Part shown: piece after piece, positions 18,852 through 27,289 of the stretch
How positions within the stretch are numbered: the stretch's first letter is position 1
Layout of the letters: every line of letters begins with the position of its first letter
Assembly (NCBI RefSeq): GCF_900198835.1
Contig: NZ_LT900021.1
Coordinates: forward strand, 1,054,001-1,118,000
Reading direction: 5' to 3'
DNA from: Thermococcus henrietii
GTDB lineage: Archaea > Methanobacteriota_B > Thermococci > Thermococcales > Thermococcaceae
DNA length: 64,000 nt
Program-made: the position numbers and the translations under genes
The notes under the pieces: model-generated
The model's input: the letters and a program-made list of their open reading frames with translations, nothing else
What the model was told of the DNA's origin: nothing
The model's database searches: none

Positions 18852-18941
18852 GCCTTTCACCGTTCTCAACTCCAAAATCCGGGTTATAAGGGTTTGGGAG
18901 AAGGTTTTTTAGAGGCCCCGAAAACTTTGGGCGGTGGTGAG

Positions 18942-20207
18942 ATGTTAGTAGATGCCGACCTTCACCTTCACTCCCGCTACTCCAAGGCGGTCTCAAAGGC
19001 GATGACGATACCCAATCTGGCAGAAAACGCGCGCTTCAAGGGCCTTGGCTTGGTCGGAACGGGTGACATTCTCAACCCCCATTGGGAGGTGGAGCTCCTT
19101 AGATACGCCAAGAAAGTCGATGAAGGGACCTACGAGCTCAACGGGGTTCGCTTCCTCCTAACTACTGAGGTCGAGGACAGCAGGAGGGTTCACCACGTCC
19201 TGATTTTTCCGAGCATCGAGACGGTTCGCGAGATGAGGGAAATCCTCAGAAAATACTCAGCCGACATCGAGACAGAGGGCAGGCCCCATTTGAGCCTTTC
19301 AGCTGGAGAGATAGCCGACCTGGCCAACGACCTCGGCGTTCTAATCGGCCCGGCCCACGCCTTCACCCCCTGGACGAGCCTCTACAAGGAGTACGAGGGC
19401 TTAAAGGAGGCCTACGGAGGGGCCAAAATCCACTTCCTCGAGCTCGGCCTCTCTGCCGACAGCGAGATGGCTGACATGATAAAGGCCCACCACAGATTAA
19501 CCTACCTCAGCAACAGCGACGCGCATTCGCCGATGCCCCACCGCCTTGGGCGAGAGTTCAACCGCTTTGAGGTTGAGGAGGTTACCTTTGAGGAAGTCCG
19601 GAAGGCGATTCTAAGGCGCGGCGGGAGGAGAATCGTCCTGAACGCTGGTTTAGACCCAAGGCTTGGGAAGTACCACCTGACGGCCTGCTCCCGCTGTTAC
19701 GCCCACTACTCCCTCGGCGAGGCGAAGGCCTTCAAATGGAAGTGCCCCAAGTGCGGTGGTCGGATAAAGAAGGGCGTAAAGGACAGAATCCTTGAGCTGG
19801 CGGATACGGAAGAGAGGCCGAAAGACAGACCGCCCTACCTGCGCCTCGCTCCCCTCGCCGAGATTATCTCAATGGTCATCGGCAAAGGGGTTGAGACCAA
19901 AGCCGTTCGGCTGATATGGGAGCGCTTTTTGAGGGACTTCGGGAGCGAGATTAGGGTTCTCGTCGACGTTCCCGTTAAGGAACTTGCAAATGTCCACGAG
20001 GAGGTAGCTAAAGCCGTATGGGCCTACCGCAACGGGAAGCTCATCGTTATCCCCGGCGGTGGCGGGAAATACGGGGAGATAAAGCTCCCAGAGGAGATTA
20101 GAAAGGCGAGGGTTGAAGACCTTGAGAGCGTTGAGGTAGAAATTCCCGAGGAGACCGAGAAGCCGAGGCAGATGAGCATAACGGACTTCCTCAATGTTGC
20201 CCGGTGA
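18942..20207 (+). CDS. endoQ: Endonuclease Q (EndoQ), PHP-domain DNA repair nuclease
   Basis: EndoQ cuts DNA 5' to deaminated bases (hypoxanthine, uracil) and abasic sites. The 421-residue protein has a PHP phosphoesterase domain (DADLHLHSRYS, 4-14; later GPAHAFTPWTS and SNSDAHSPMPHR) and a zinc ribbon (CSRCYAHY with CPKCGGRI, about 244-269). A helical DNA-binding C-terminal region follows. The last residues, QMSITDFL (410-417), look like a PCNA-interacting PIP box, matching the reported EndoQ-PCNA interaction in Thermococcales. GGTGGTGA precedes ATG 18942. Its stop codon lies inside the first copy of the dyad array that controls the next gene. Confidence 0.92.
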   Translation: MLVDADLHLHSRYSKAVSKAMTIPNLAENARFKGLGLVGTGDILNPHWEVELLRYAKKVDEGTYELNGVRFLLTTEVEDSRRVHHVLIFPSIETVREMREILRKYSADIETEGRPHLSLSAGEIADLANDLGVLIGPAHAFTPWTSLYKEYEGLKEAYGGAKIHFLELGLSADSEMADMIKAHHRLTYLSNSDAHSPMPHRLGREFNRFEVEEVTFEEVRKAILRRGGRRIVLNAGLDPRLGKYHLTACSRCYAHYSLGEAKAFKWKCPKCGGRIKKGVKDRILELADTEERPKDRPPYLRLAPLAEIISMVIGKGVETKAVRLIWERFLRDFGSEIRVLVDVPVKELANVHEEVAKAVWAYRNGKLIVIPGGGGKYGEIKLPEEIRKARVEDLESVEVEIPEETEKPRQMSITDFLNVAR

Positions 20208-20282
20208 GATTGGCAGGATTCGTGAAAAGTTGCTAAACGTGATTGGCAAAATCTTTAAAAATTTGCTAACTAAAATTAGCAA
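20197..20282 (+). repeat. Three phased 20-bp inverted repeats (33-bp period), probable operator array with TATA box
   Basis: Copies of TTGCTAA-N6-TTAGCAA begin at 20197 (degenerate: TTGCCCG/TTGGCAG), 20230 (TTGCTAA/TTGGCAA) and 20263 (perfect TTGCTAA/TTAGCAA), exactly 33 bp apart. A TATA-like TTTAAAAA at 20254-20261 lies between copies two and three. Copy three ends directly before the AAGGTG ribosome binding site. The first copy overlaps the end of endoQ, including its stop codon. The position relative to TATA and start is the same as in the array at 3028, although the motif sequence is different. Confidence 0.82.
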
Positions 20283-20292
20283 GGTGTGAGTG

Positions 20293-21531
20293 ATGGAAAG
20301 CGTTAGGGAGGTCGTCGAGGACTACCTTGAACTCGATGTTGGGGGTGTTGAGAGGGAGCTTGATGTCCCCCTGCCGAGGGTTCCGAGGGCAGTTGCCATA
20401 ACCGGCCCGAGAAGAGCGGGCAAGAGCTTTTACATGCTCCAGCGCTTCAAAGGTCTCCTCGGAAAGGTTCCTTCCCTCTACCTGCCCCTCGATGACGATA
20501 GAATTTACCCCCCAACGCTCAAGACTCTCAACGGGTTCCTTGAGGTTTTCCATGAAATCTACGGTGAGAAAAAGGGTGTTCTATTCCTCGATGAGGTTCA
20601 AGAAGTGGAGAGCTGGGAGCTCTTCGTCAAAAGGGCCGTCTCTCTGGGCCACACGGTTTTTGTTTCCGGCTCGTCATCGAAGCTCCTCAGCAGGGAAATT
20701 GCGACCCAGTTGCGGGGGCGGGGAGTTTCGTTTGAGCTCTACCCCTTCTCCTTTAGAGAGTTCCTCCGGGCCAAGTCCTTCACACCGGGGGAATCCCTCC
20801 CAAAGAAGGCGAGGGTTAAGGCCCTCCTTGAGGAGTACCTCCTATGGGGCGGCTTCCCAGAGGTCGTCCTTGAAGACTCTGAGCTTTTGAAAAGGAGGAC
20901 CCTCGAAGGCTACGTTGATTTGATACTCTACCGCGACGTTGTTGAGCGCTTCGGGGTAAAGAACACGAGGGCGCTTAAGCTCCTTCTGAAGCTCATCGGC
21001 TCGTCCTTCGGCAGGGAGTTCTCGGTGAGCAAGACGGTCAGGTACATGAAGGGTATGGGAGTCGAGACCAACAGGAACACGCTGTCCGCTTACCTTGAAC
21101 ACCTGGAGGACGCGTACCTTGTCCTAAAGGTCAGAAAGCTCGCACCTCCGAGGGAGAGCGAGAAGGCTCCCCCGAAGGTCTACCTCGTTGATTCTGGATT
21201 GGCGAGGGTGTTCAAGGACAAGGTCGAGTTCGGAAGGCTGATGGAGTCCGCCGTTTTAGTTGAGCTTTTCAGGCAGGGAATCAGGCCGTACTACCTCAAG
21301 ACCCACAAGTTTGAAGTCGATTTTGTAATCCGGGAAGGGGATTATTACAGGCTGATTCAGGTAACGCGTTCCACCGAGGGAACGCTCGAAAGAGAAATTA
21401 AAGCCCTCGAGGAGGCTTCAAAGGTGCTACCCGTTCACGAAAAGGTCCTCATAACATGGGACGAGGAGGGGAAAGTCGGAGACGTTGAACTTATACCCCT
21501 GTGGCGGTGGCTCCTGGGGGTGAAACGGTGA
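20293..21531 (+). CDS. AAA-type ATPase with DUF4143 C-terminal domain
   Basis: A 412-residue P-loop ATPase. Walker A is GPRRAGKS at 38-45, Walker B VLFLDEVQE at about 97-105, then a sensor strand FVSGSSSKLL. The middle carries the family hallmark LLWGGFPEVVLE (about 190-201). A winged helix (VSKTVRYMKGMGVETNRNTLSAYLEHLEDAYLV) is followed by a C-terminal nuclease-like fold with VDFVIREGDYYRLIQVT. Function within the archaeal ATPase/DUF4143 group is not established. ATG 20293 has AAGGTG six bases upstream. The gene lies behind the 33-bp dyad array and overlaps thiL by four bases, so thiL expression may follow this operator. Confidence 0.87.
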   Translation: MESVREVVEDYLELDVGGVERELDVPLPRVPRAVAITGPRRAGKSFYMLQRFKGLLGKVPSLYLPLDDDRIYPPTLKTLNGFLEVFHEIYGEKKGVLFLDEVQEVESWELFVKRAVSLGHTVFVSGSSSKLLSREIATQLRGRGVSFELYPFSFREFLRAKSFTPGESLPKKARVKALLEEYLLWGGFPEVVLEDSELLKRRTLEGYVDLILYRDVVERFGVKNTRALKLLLKLIGSSFGREFSVSKTVRYMKGMGVETNRNTLSAYLEHLEDAYLVLKVRKLAPPRESEKAPPKVYLVDSGLARVFKDKVEFGRLMESAVLVELFRQGIRPYYLKTHKFEVDFVIREGDYYRLIQVTRSTEGTLEREIKALEEASKVLPVHEKVLITWDEEGKVGDVELIPLWRWLLGVKR

Positions 21532-22481
21532 GGGAATCCGAAATCATAGACCTCTTCCTCAGGCACCTCAACCGGCAGGGCGATTTACCCCTCGGGGACG
21601 ATGCCGGTGCCTTAAAGCTCGGTGAGAAGTGGCTCGTCGCGACCAACGACATGCTCGTCAGGAAAACGGACGTGCCCGATATAATGACTCCCGAGCAGGT
21701 CGGCTTCAAGGCAGTAACCATGAACGTGAGCGATATAGCTTCGATGGGGGCAAGGCCGGTAGGCTTCCTCTTCTCCCTTGGGATTCCGGGGGATTTGGAT
21801 TCGGACTACCTTGAGGGGATTGCGAGGGGAATCGGTGGGGCCCTCGACTTCTACGGCCTTCCTGTCCTGAGCGCCGACACCAACGAGGCCGACGACCTCA
21901 TCATAGACGGTATAGCGCTGGGGCTTGCCGAGAGACCCCTCACGCGCTCTGGAGCGAGGCCGGGTGAATTGCTCTGCGTTACCGGCGACCTGGGGAGGGC
22001 TTTGGCCGGCTACCTCGTCTGGAGGAACGGGCTCGAGGTGAGCGACGCAGTTAGAAAGGCCCTCTACGAGAAGTTCCTCAAGCCAAAGGCGAGGGTTGAG
22101 GAAGGGATTGCGCTCTCAAAGGTGGCCAGCTCGGCGATAGACATCAGCGACGGCCTCGCGAAGGAGCTTTACCTCCTCGCGGAGATGAGCGGCGTTGGAA
22201 TCGAGGTTTATCCGGAGAGACTACCCATCGGAGAGGGCGTTGAGGAGGTGGCGGGGCTTTTAGGCCTCGACCCGGTGGAAGTCGCCCTCGCGAGCGGGGA
22301 GGAGTTTGAGCTGGTCTTTACGGTTTCGCCGGACCTCGCGGATAGCATTGATTTTGAGTTTTCGGTCATCGGTGTTGTTACTCCCGGGAAGGGCGTTTAC
22401 TCAGTGGTTAATGGGAATAAAAAACCAGTTCCAAGGCTTGGTTGGGAGCACCTGAGTCACCAGAAGGTTTATAACCACTGA
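21528..22481 (+). CDS. thiL: Thiamine-monophosphate kinase
   Basis: ThiL phosphorylates thiamine monophosphate to the cofactor thiamine diphosphate. The 317-residue protein shows LPLGDDAGALKL (about 18-29), ATNDMLVRKTDVP, the FKAVTMNVSDIASMGARP stretch (about 60-77), and SAIDISDGLAKELYLLAE (about 204-221), all metal/ATP-binding motifs of the PurM-like fold. The GTG start at 21528 overlaps the ATPase stop (GTGA) with GGGGGTGAAAC upstream, so translation is coupled. That puts a housekeeping cofactor gene under the neighbouring ATPase's operator array, unless it has an internal promoter. Confidence 0.93.
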   Translation: MRESEIIDLFLRHLNRQGDLPLGDDAGALKLGEKWLVATNDMLVRKTDVPDIMTPEQVGFKAVTMNVSDIASMGARPVGFLFSLGIPGDLDSDYLEGIARGIGGALDFYGLPVLSADTNEADDLIIDGIALGLAERPLTRSGARPGELLCVTGDLGRALAGYLVWRNGLEVSDAVRKALYEKFLKPKARVEEGIALSKVASSAIDISDGLAKELYLLAEMSGVGIEVYPERLPIGEGVEEVAGLLGLDPVEVALASGEEFELVFTVSPDLADSIDFEFSVIGVVTPGKGVYSVVNGNKKPVPRLGWEHLSHQKVYNH

Positions 22482-22498
22482 CATGGAAGGAGTTCCGT

Positions 22499-23377
22499 AT
22501 GTTTAGTAGTATTAAAATGGAAGTGCTGACTGGAATCCAGCAGGCAAAGTGCGCAAGCCTACACTACTTCCTCCTTGCGATAGCCACATACTACGTAAGC
22601 GTCTTCCTGTTCGCCGTCAGATGGAAGTACGTGCTTAGGGGCACCGGTGTTGACGTCCCAATCAGCGAGCTCTTCAAGGCGAACCTTGCCGGGCTATTTA
22701 TGAACAACATAACGCCGATGAGCAGGGGAGGAGGAGAGCTCCTCAGGATGCTGTGGGTTTCAAAGCTTCGTGGAGTTCCGATGGGCATCTCTGCGGTTAC
22801 GATAGTCTACGAGAGAATCCTTGAGTCAATCCCCGTCATGGTCATGGTCGCAATAGGCTTTCTGTACTTCGCAACGTCCGAGGCTCTCGTGTTGATTCCC
22901 CTCCTCCTCGGCCTGTTAATGATTTGGCTCAAATGGGAGGGGTTCATCGAGCTAACGCTTCGGCTCTTCCGCGTTGAACTCTCCGATGAAGACCGGGGGA
23001 GGATACTAACCCTTAGGAGGCGCGGGGAAGTCAACCTCGTCGGAATCACTGCCAGTTCGCTCGTGTGGGCCCTTGACGTCGCGAGGCTCAAACTGCTCAC
23101 GCTGGCCTTTGGTTTGAAAGTTTCCTTTCCGGTTCTCGTGTTCGTGTCCGTCGTCAACCTTATCCTTGGGATAGCCGCCTTCACCCCCGGTGGGATAGGC
23201 ATAGTTGAGGGTGGTCTAGTTGGGACCCTCACCTACGTTGGCCTTCCCCCCACACTGGCCGTGTCGGTGGTTGTACTCGAAAGGTTTATTTCCTATGTCT
23301 TGGGTAGTCTATCTGGGCTCGTGGTGCTCTTTACCTCCGGGGGAAGGGAAGTATGGAGAGCCTTAAAATCGCGTTAG
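22499..23377 (+). CDS. Flippase-like membrane protein (UPF0104/LPG-synthase TM family)
   Basis: A 292-residue membrane protein with about seven helices. The family signatures FKANLAGLFMNNITPMSRGGGELLRMLW (about 58-85) and FTPGGIGIVEGGLVGTLTYVGLP (about 219-241) are both present. Such proteins are often next to glycosyltransferases and are thought to move or modify lipid-linked intermediates. The N-terminus is short (MFSSIKMEVLTGIQQ) and seems to lack the first hydrophobic helix common in the family. GGAAGGAG sits six bases before ATG 22499, so the start itself looks right. It overlaps the downstream glycosyltransferase by 25 bases. Confidence 0.82.
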   Translation: MFSSIKMEVLTGIQQAKCASLHYFLLAIATYYVSVFLFAVRWKYVLRGTGVDVPISELFKANLAGLFMNNITPMSRGGGELLRMLWVSKLRGVPMGISAVTIVYERILESIPVMVMVAIGFLYFATSEALVLIPLLLGLLMIWLKWEGFIELTLRLFRVELSDEDRGRILTLRRRGEVNLVGITASSLVWALDVARLKLLTLAFGLKVSFPVLVFVSVVNLILGIAAFTPGGIGIVEGGLVGTLTYVGLPPTLAVSVVVLERFISYVLGSLSGLVVLFTSGGREVWRALKSR

Positions 23378-24498
23378 TGAGTGACTGGTACTACCCAAAG
23401 CTCGGCGGCGTTGCGGTTCACATGCATGACCTCGCGCTTCACCTGCGGAAGCTCGGTCATGAGGTTTCGATAGTTACCAACGACCGGGTGACCGGCAGGG
23501 AGGAGGAACTCAGGAGGGAGGGTATCGGTTTAATCAAGGTGCCGGGATACACCTTAGGGAGCGTTGGAATCAACATGAGTATCTTCTCCAAAAATGCCTC
23601 TCACATGATACCCTACATTGAGGGGCACGACATAGTGCACGGTCAGCACGCCTTCACCCCACTTGCCCTCAAAGCCGTTTCCGCCGGCCGAAAATCTGGA
23701 AAGGCAACCCTCCTGACGACCCACAGCATAAACTATGAGAACTCGTCAGCTATAAAGGCTCTGGCGAGGATGACGTTCCCGTACTTCAAGTACTACCTTG
23801 GAAACCCGCACAGGATAATAGCCGTCAGCAGGGCCTCAAAGGAGTTTATAAGGCGCTTCACGAGGGTTCCCATAGAGGTCATCCAGAACGGTGTTAACGT
23901 GGACTTCTTCGACATACCTCTTTCGAAGGAGGAGGCCAAGGAAAAGCTAGGGCTCGGTGAACGGGTGATTCTCTACGTTGGTCGACTGGAACCAAGGAAG
24001 GGCGTTAGCACGCTCATCAACGCAATGAAGCACGTGGACGGAACCCTTCTCGTGGCCGGTCAGGGGAGTATGCTCCCAATTCTTAGGGAGAGGGCCAAGC
24101 TTCTCGGCGTTGGGGAGCGGGTCAGGTTCCTCGGCATGGTGGAGTACCCGAAGCTCCCCCTCCTATACAGGGCCAGTGACGTCTTCGTCCTCCCGAGCCT
24201 GAGCGAGGCCTTCGGGATAGTTCTCCTTGAGGCAATGGCCAGCGGTACGCCTGTTATTGGAACGAGTGTTGGAGGGATTCCTGAGATAATAGACGGATGT
24301 GGTTTGCTCGTCCCCCCGGGGAACTCCGAGCGGCTGGCGGAGGCCATAAACCTCGTCCTCGGCAATCAGAACGTGGAGAAGCGCCTCGGCCGTCTCGGGA
24401 AGAGGAGAGTCGAGAGGGTCTACGACTGGAACGTCGTCGTGAGAAGAATAGTGGCGCTCTACCGTGAGGTCCTCGACGAGGTGGCGGAGAATGGCTAA
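23353..24498 (+). CDS. GT4-family glycosyltransferase
   Basis: A 381-residue GT-B retaining glycosyltransferase. The acceptor-side start IALVSDWYYPKLGGVAVHMHDLA, the linker IAVSRASKEF, the donor-domain strand VILYVGRLEPRKGV (about 199-212) and the EAFGIVLLEAMASGTPVIGT motif (E-x7-E, about 279-298) identify family GT4. It probably transfers a sugar to a lipid or polyprenyl acceptor at the inner face of the membrane. Overlapping flippase-like and deacetylase genes suggest one operon making or modifying a glycolipid or cell-surface glycan. The donor and acceptor cannot be told from sequence. Confidence 0.9.
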   Translation: MESLKIALVSDWYYPKLGGVAVHMHDLALHLRKLGHEVSIVTNDRVTGREEELRREGIGLIKVPGYTLGSVGINMSIFSKNASHMIPYIEGHDIVHGQHAFTPLALKAVSAGRKSGKATLLTTHSINYENSSAIKALARMTFPYFKYYLGNPHRIIAVSRASKEFIRRFTRVPIEVIQNGVNVDFFDIPLSKEEAKEKLGLGERVILYVGRLEPRKGVSTLINAMKHVDGTLLVAGQGSMLPILRERAKLLGVGERVRFLGMVEYPKLPLLYRASDVFVLPSLSEAFGIVLLEAMASGTPVIGTSVGGIPEIIDGCGLLVPPGNSERLAEAINLVLGNQNVEKRLGRLGKRRVERVYDWNVVVRRIVALYREVLDEVAENG

Positions 24499-25213
24499 GA
24501 TAGTAATGCTGACCTTCGACGTTGAGCACGACTGCCCGCCGTTCGCAGAGACAAGGAGGGGCATGGAGGAGGGCCTCCCTCGCGTTATGCACCTCCTCGA
24601 GGAGTTTGGAATCAAAGGAACTTTTCTCTTCACCGGCAGAATCGCGGAGGAATTCCCGGAGCTGGCGGAGCGCGCTGGAAAAAAGCATGAACTCGGCTGT
24701 CACGGTCTTGAGCACGAACGCTTTGACCGGCTTTCCTTTGAGGAGGCGAAGCGCAGGCTTGAAGAGGCTAAAGAGATTCTCTCCCGCTTTTCCGAGCCGG
24801 TCTCTTTCCGCGCCCCCAACTTCCAGTTTCCGGATAGCTACTACCGCATCCTGGCTGAGCTCGGCTTTAGGGTTGACTCAACCAAGGCTCGCCACAAGGG
24901 CTGGCGCAAAGGGGTTACCGAAATCAACGGCGTTCTCGAAGTTCCCGCCACGACGACCTCCATAGTTACGCGCCTCCCGTGGAGGATGCAGGAAAGGTTT
25001 CACAGAAAGTTTGAGAGTCCGGTCGTTTACATCTTCCATCCCTGGGAGTTCGTGAGGATGCCCAAGCGCTTGAGGCCCGACTGCTGGTTTGGGACCGGTA
25101 AAGGGGCGTTGGAAAAGCTCAGAAAGCTGATTGAGTTCCACCTCGATAACGGTGCGAGGTTTTTAACGCTCCGGGAGTTCTACGAGGGATACCAAAAGCT
25201 TAAACGTGGGTGA
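24491..25213 (+). CDS. Polysaccharide deacetylase (NodB-homology) family protein
   Basis: A 240-residue carbohydrate esterase 4-type protein. TFDVEHDCPP (7-16) is the first catalytic/metal motif, HGLEHERFD (about 71-79) supplies the two metal His, FRAPNFQFPD (about 104-113) is motif 3, and FHPWEF near 181 is the distal His motif. It has no signal peptide, so it probably acts in the cytoplasm on an N-acetylated sugar of a glycolipid intermediate. ATG 24491 with GAGGTGG upstream overlaps the glycosyltransferase stop by eight bases, so the two are co-translated and probably act in the same pathway. Confidence 0.88.
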   Translation: MAKIVMLTFDVEHDCPPFAETRRGMEEGLPRVMHLLEEFGIKGTFLFTGRIAEEFPELAERAGKKHELGCHGLEHERFDRLSFEEAKRRLEEAKEILSRFSEPVSFRAPNFQFPDSYYRILAELGFRVDSTKARHKGWRKGVTEINGVLEVPATTTSIVTRLPWRMQERFHRKFESPVVYIFHPWEFVRMPKRLRPDCWFGTGKGALEKLRKLIEFHLDNGARFLTLREFYEGYQKLKRG

Positions 25214-25237
25214 GCGGACTTCTTCTGGGTGAGAGCC

Positions 25238-26287
25238 ATGAAGGAGGCCCTTTACTGGGAGCCCTTAGAGGGGGGCAAGGTTCGCTGTAAGCTCTGTCCT
25301 CTTAACTGCATCATAAACGAGGGCAAGAGGGGTTCCTGTAAGATTAGGAAAAACATCGGAGGAAAACTTTACACGCTCAACTACGGCAAGGTCTCGGCAA
25401 TAGGGGCTGACCCGGTGGAGAAGAAACCGCTCTTCCACTTCTGGCCCGGCTCGTGCGCGCTCTCGATAAGCTCTGTAGGCTGTAACATGCACTGCAAGCA
25501 CTGCCAGAACTGGGAGATAAGTCAGGCAGACGAGAGCTTTCCCTACCTCCACGACATGACGCCCGAAATGGTCGTTGCCATAGCGAAGCGCTACGGCTGT
25601 GAGAGCATAGCATACACTTACAACGAACCCGTAATCTGGTACGAGTTCGTTCTCGACACTGCTAAACTTGCGAAGAAGGAGGGAATTTACAACCTCCTCA
25701 TCACCAACGGCTACATCAACGAGGAGCCATTTAGAGAACTCGCGCCCTACATCGACGCGATGAACATCGACATTAAAGCCTTCAGCGACGAGTTTTACAT
25801 GAAGATAGCCGGAGTTCCGAGCGGTGAGCCGAGCAGGAGGACGGCAGTTATAGCGAAGAAGGACTTTGGAATCCACGTCGAGCTGACCTACCTCATAATC
25901 CCGACGCTCAACGACAGGGAAGAGGAAATACGGGCCTTCGCCCGCTGGGTTGTCAACGAGCTTGGCGACGACACGCCGGTGCACTTCTCGCGCTTCTTCC
26001 CGCACTACAAGCTCCTCCACCTTCCACCGACACCGCTCGAAACTGTGGAGATGGCCTACCGCGTCGCCAGGGAAGAGGGCCTGAAGTTCGTCTACATCGG
26101 TAACGTGCCCGGGCACCCGGGAGAGCACACCTACTGCCCGCGTTGCGGAAAGCCTTTAATAGTCCGCTACGGCTTTGAGATTACCGAGTACAATATCACC
26201 GAGGACGGAGGGTGTAAGTACTGCGGTGAGAGAATCCCGATAGTTGGCACATACAAGAAAAGGCGCTATCCGGGGATGTGGTGGTGA
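25238..26287 (+). CDS. amrS: AmmeMemoRadiSam-system radical SAM enzyme
   Basis: A 349-residue radical SAM protein. VGCNMHCKHCQNWEIS (about 82-97) has the CxxxCxxC that binds the SAM-activating 4Fe-4S cluster. The N-terminal cysteines (CKLCPLNC) and the C-terminal pairs CPRCGKP and CKYCGER indicate extra iron-sulfur or zinc sites. SIAYTYNEPVIWYEF is typical of the PflA-like AmrS group, which co-occurs with Memo and AMMECR1 proteins; neither partner is visible in this window. ATG 25238 has GGGTGA upstream and is preferred to GTG 25229. The next gene starts 2 bases after its stop. Confidence 0.88.
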   Translation: MKEALYWEPLEGGKVRCKLCPLNCIINEGKRGSCKIRKNIGGKLYTLNYGKVSAIGADPVEKKPLFHFWPGSCALSISSVGCNMHCKHCQNWEISQADESFPYLHDMTPEMVVAIAKRYGCESIAYTYNEPVIWYEFVLDTAKLAKKEGIYNLLITNGYINEEPFRELAPYIDAMNIDIKAFSDEFYMKIAGVPSGEPSRRTAVIAKKDFGIHVELTYLIIPTLNDREEEIRAFARWVVNELGDDTPVHFSRFFPHYKLLHLPPTPLETVEMAYRVAREEGLKFVYIGNVPGHPGEHTYCPRCGKPLIVRYGFEITEYNITEDGGCKYCGERIPIVGTYKKRRYPGMWW

Positions 26288-26289
26288 AA

Positions 26290-27123
26290 ATGGACAAGAT
26301 TGAGGCGATTTTTTATATCGAAGGCCTTTCCAACGATAAGAAAGCTTTAGAAAGCGCTATGGCCAAGACCGTGGAGATGCTCAAGTCCGAGAAGGAGGCT
26401 AGCGTTAAGGATATCCACGTTGAGGACATCTTGGAGGATCCCGAGAGCGAGCTGATGCCGTACTCCGGCATGATAGAGGCGAGGATAGAGGCCCCCTTTG
26501 AGGTCATGGTGGATTTGGCCATCCGCTACGCTCCAGCGGCGATAGACGTCGTCACTACATCGAAGATTGAGCTCGATGCGAAAAGGCTTACCGAGATTCT
26601 TGGAGGCGTTTCGTACCTCATGGGCCAGCTGATTGAGCGTTTTGGTGCCTTGGCCGCTTATCCAAAGCTCGATGAGCTTGAGGAGCCCAGAATCGGCTAT
26701 TCTCGGGAGGAGATTGAGTCGATGATTCTCGACGAGAGGATGGTCCTCTACCGCTTCGTCGTCGAGACCTTCAGCGAGGACGAGGAAACACTCAAGAGGG
26801 ACTTCTCAAAGGCCCTTGCGTATGAGGGATGCAGGATTAACAAATTTGTGGCCAGAGAGCAGGGTACCAGTGAAAAGAGCGGGCTTAAGTACTTCCTCGT
26901 TGCAACGGAGCTCGTTTCTGACATCGAGACCCTCTTCCAGCTGGTCGCCAAGTACTCGCCGGTTGCGATTGAGGTCGTCGAGCCGGAGGTCGTTGACGTG
27001 ACCCCACCGGAGGTTCAGGGAATCTTGTCTGACCTCGCCGGCTTTGCCTACGAACTTGTCACGAGGCCCCTAAAGGCGAAGGTCCTTGAGAAGGAGAACA
27101 CATCGTTCAAGTTGCAAAGATAA
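26290..27123 (+). CDS. Conserved hypothetical protein, Thermococcales type
   Basis: A 277-residue soluble protein that I cannot name. It looks like an internal duplication. MDKIEAIFYIEGLSNDKKALESAM (start) and RMVLYRFVVETFSEDEETLKRDF (about 157-179) both lead into matching β-α-β units, with PFEVMVDLAIRYAPAAIDVV (about 77-96) mirrored by DIETLFQLVAKYSPVAIEVVEP (about 210-231). Each half resembles an ACT/ferredoxin-like fold. ATG 26290 has GGTGGTGA upstream, and the gene follows amrS by two bases, so it is probably in the same transcript. A role linked to the radical SAM enzyme is a positional inference. Confidence 0.68.
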   Translation: MDKIEAIFYIEGLSNDKKALESAMAKTVEMLKSEKEASVKDIHVEDILEDPESELMPYSGMIEARIEAPFEVMVDLAIRYAPAAIDVVTTSKIELDAKRLTEILGGVSYLMGQLIERFGALAAYPKLDELEEPRIGYSREEIESMILDERMVLYRFVVETFSEDEETLKRDFSKALAYEGCRINKFVAREQGTSEKSGLKYFLVATELVSDIETLFQLVAKYSPVAIEVVEPEVVDVTPPEVQGILSDLAGFAYELVTRPLKAKVLEKENTSFKLQR

Positions 27124-27222
27124 TATCGGCAAAAGGCGAATTGGCTGTAGGCATTTAATTAAGCTCCCTTTTATTTTTACGGCGATTGGCGAGCTTCTTT
27201 GGGTCTCTGAAAGGGTCTGAAA

Positions 27223-27238
27223 GCGAAAAGTATATATA
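27223..27238 (+). promoter_or_regulatory. Strong S-layer promoter (BRE plus TATATATA)
   Basis: GCGAAAAG (27223-27230) matches a BRE and is followed by TATATATA (27231-27238). Transcription should begin near 27263, leaving a leader of about 50 bases. This is among the best TATA elements in the window, as expected for the gene of an abundant surface protein. Confidence 0.8.
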
Positions 27239-27274
27239 CCCCTGATGGCCAGAAGGGTATGACAACACTTTAGC

Positions 27275-27289
27275 GGGGGTTAATCCCCC
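27275..27289 (+). promoter_or_regulatory. Stem-loop in the S-layer mRNA leader
   Basis: GGGGG-TTAAT-CCCCC can form a five-GC hairpin ten to fifteen bases after the predicted transcription start and nine bases before the AAGGAGGTG ribosome binding site. A 5' hairpin of this kind commonly stabilises abundant messages; that role is inferred here. Confidence 0.55.
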
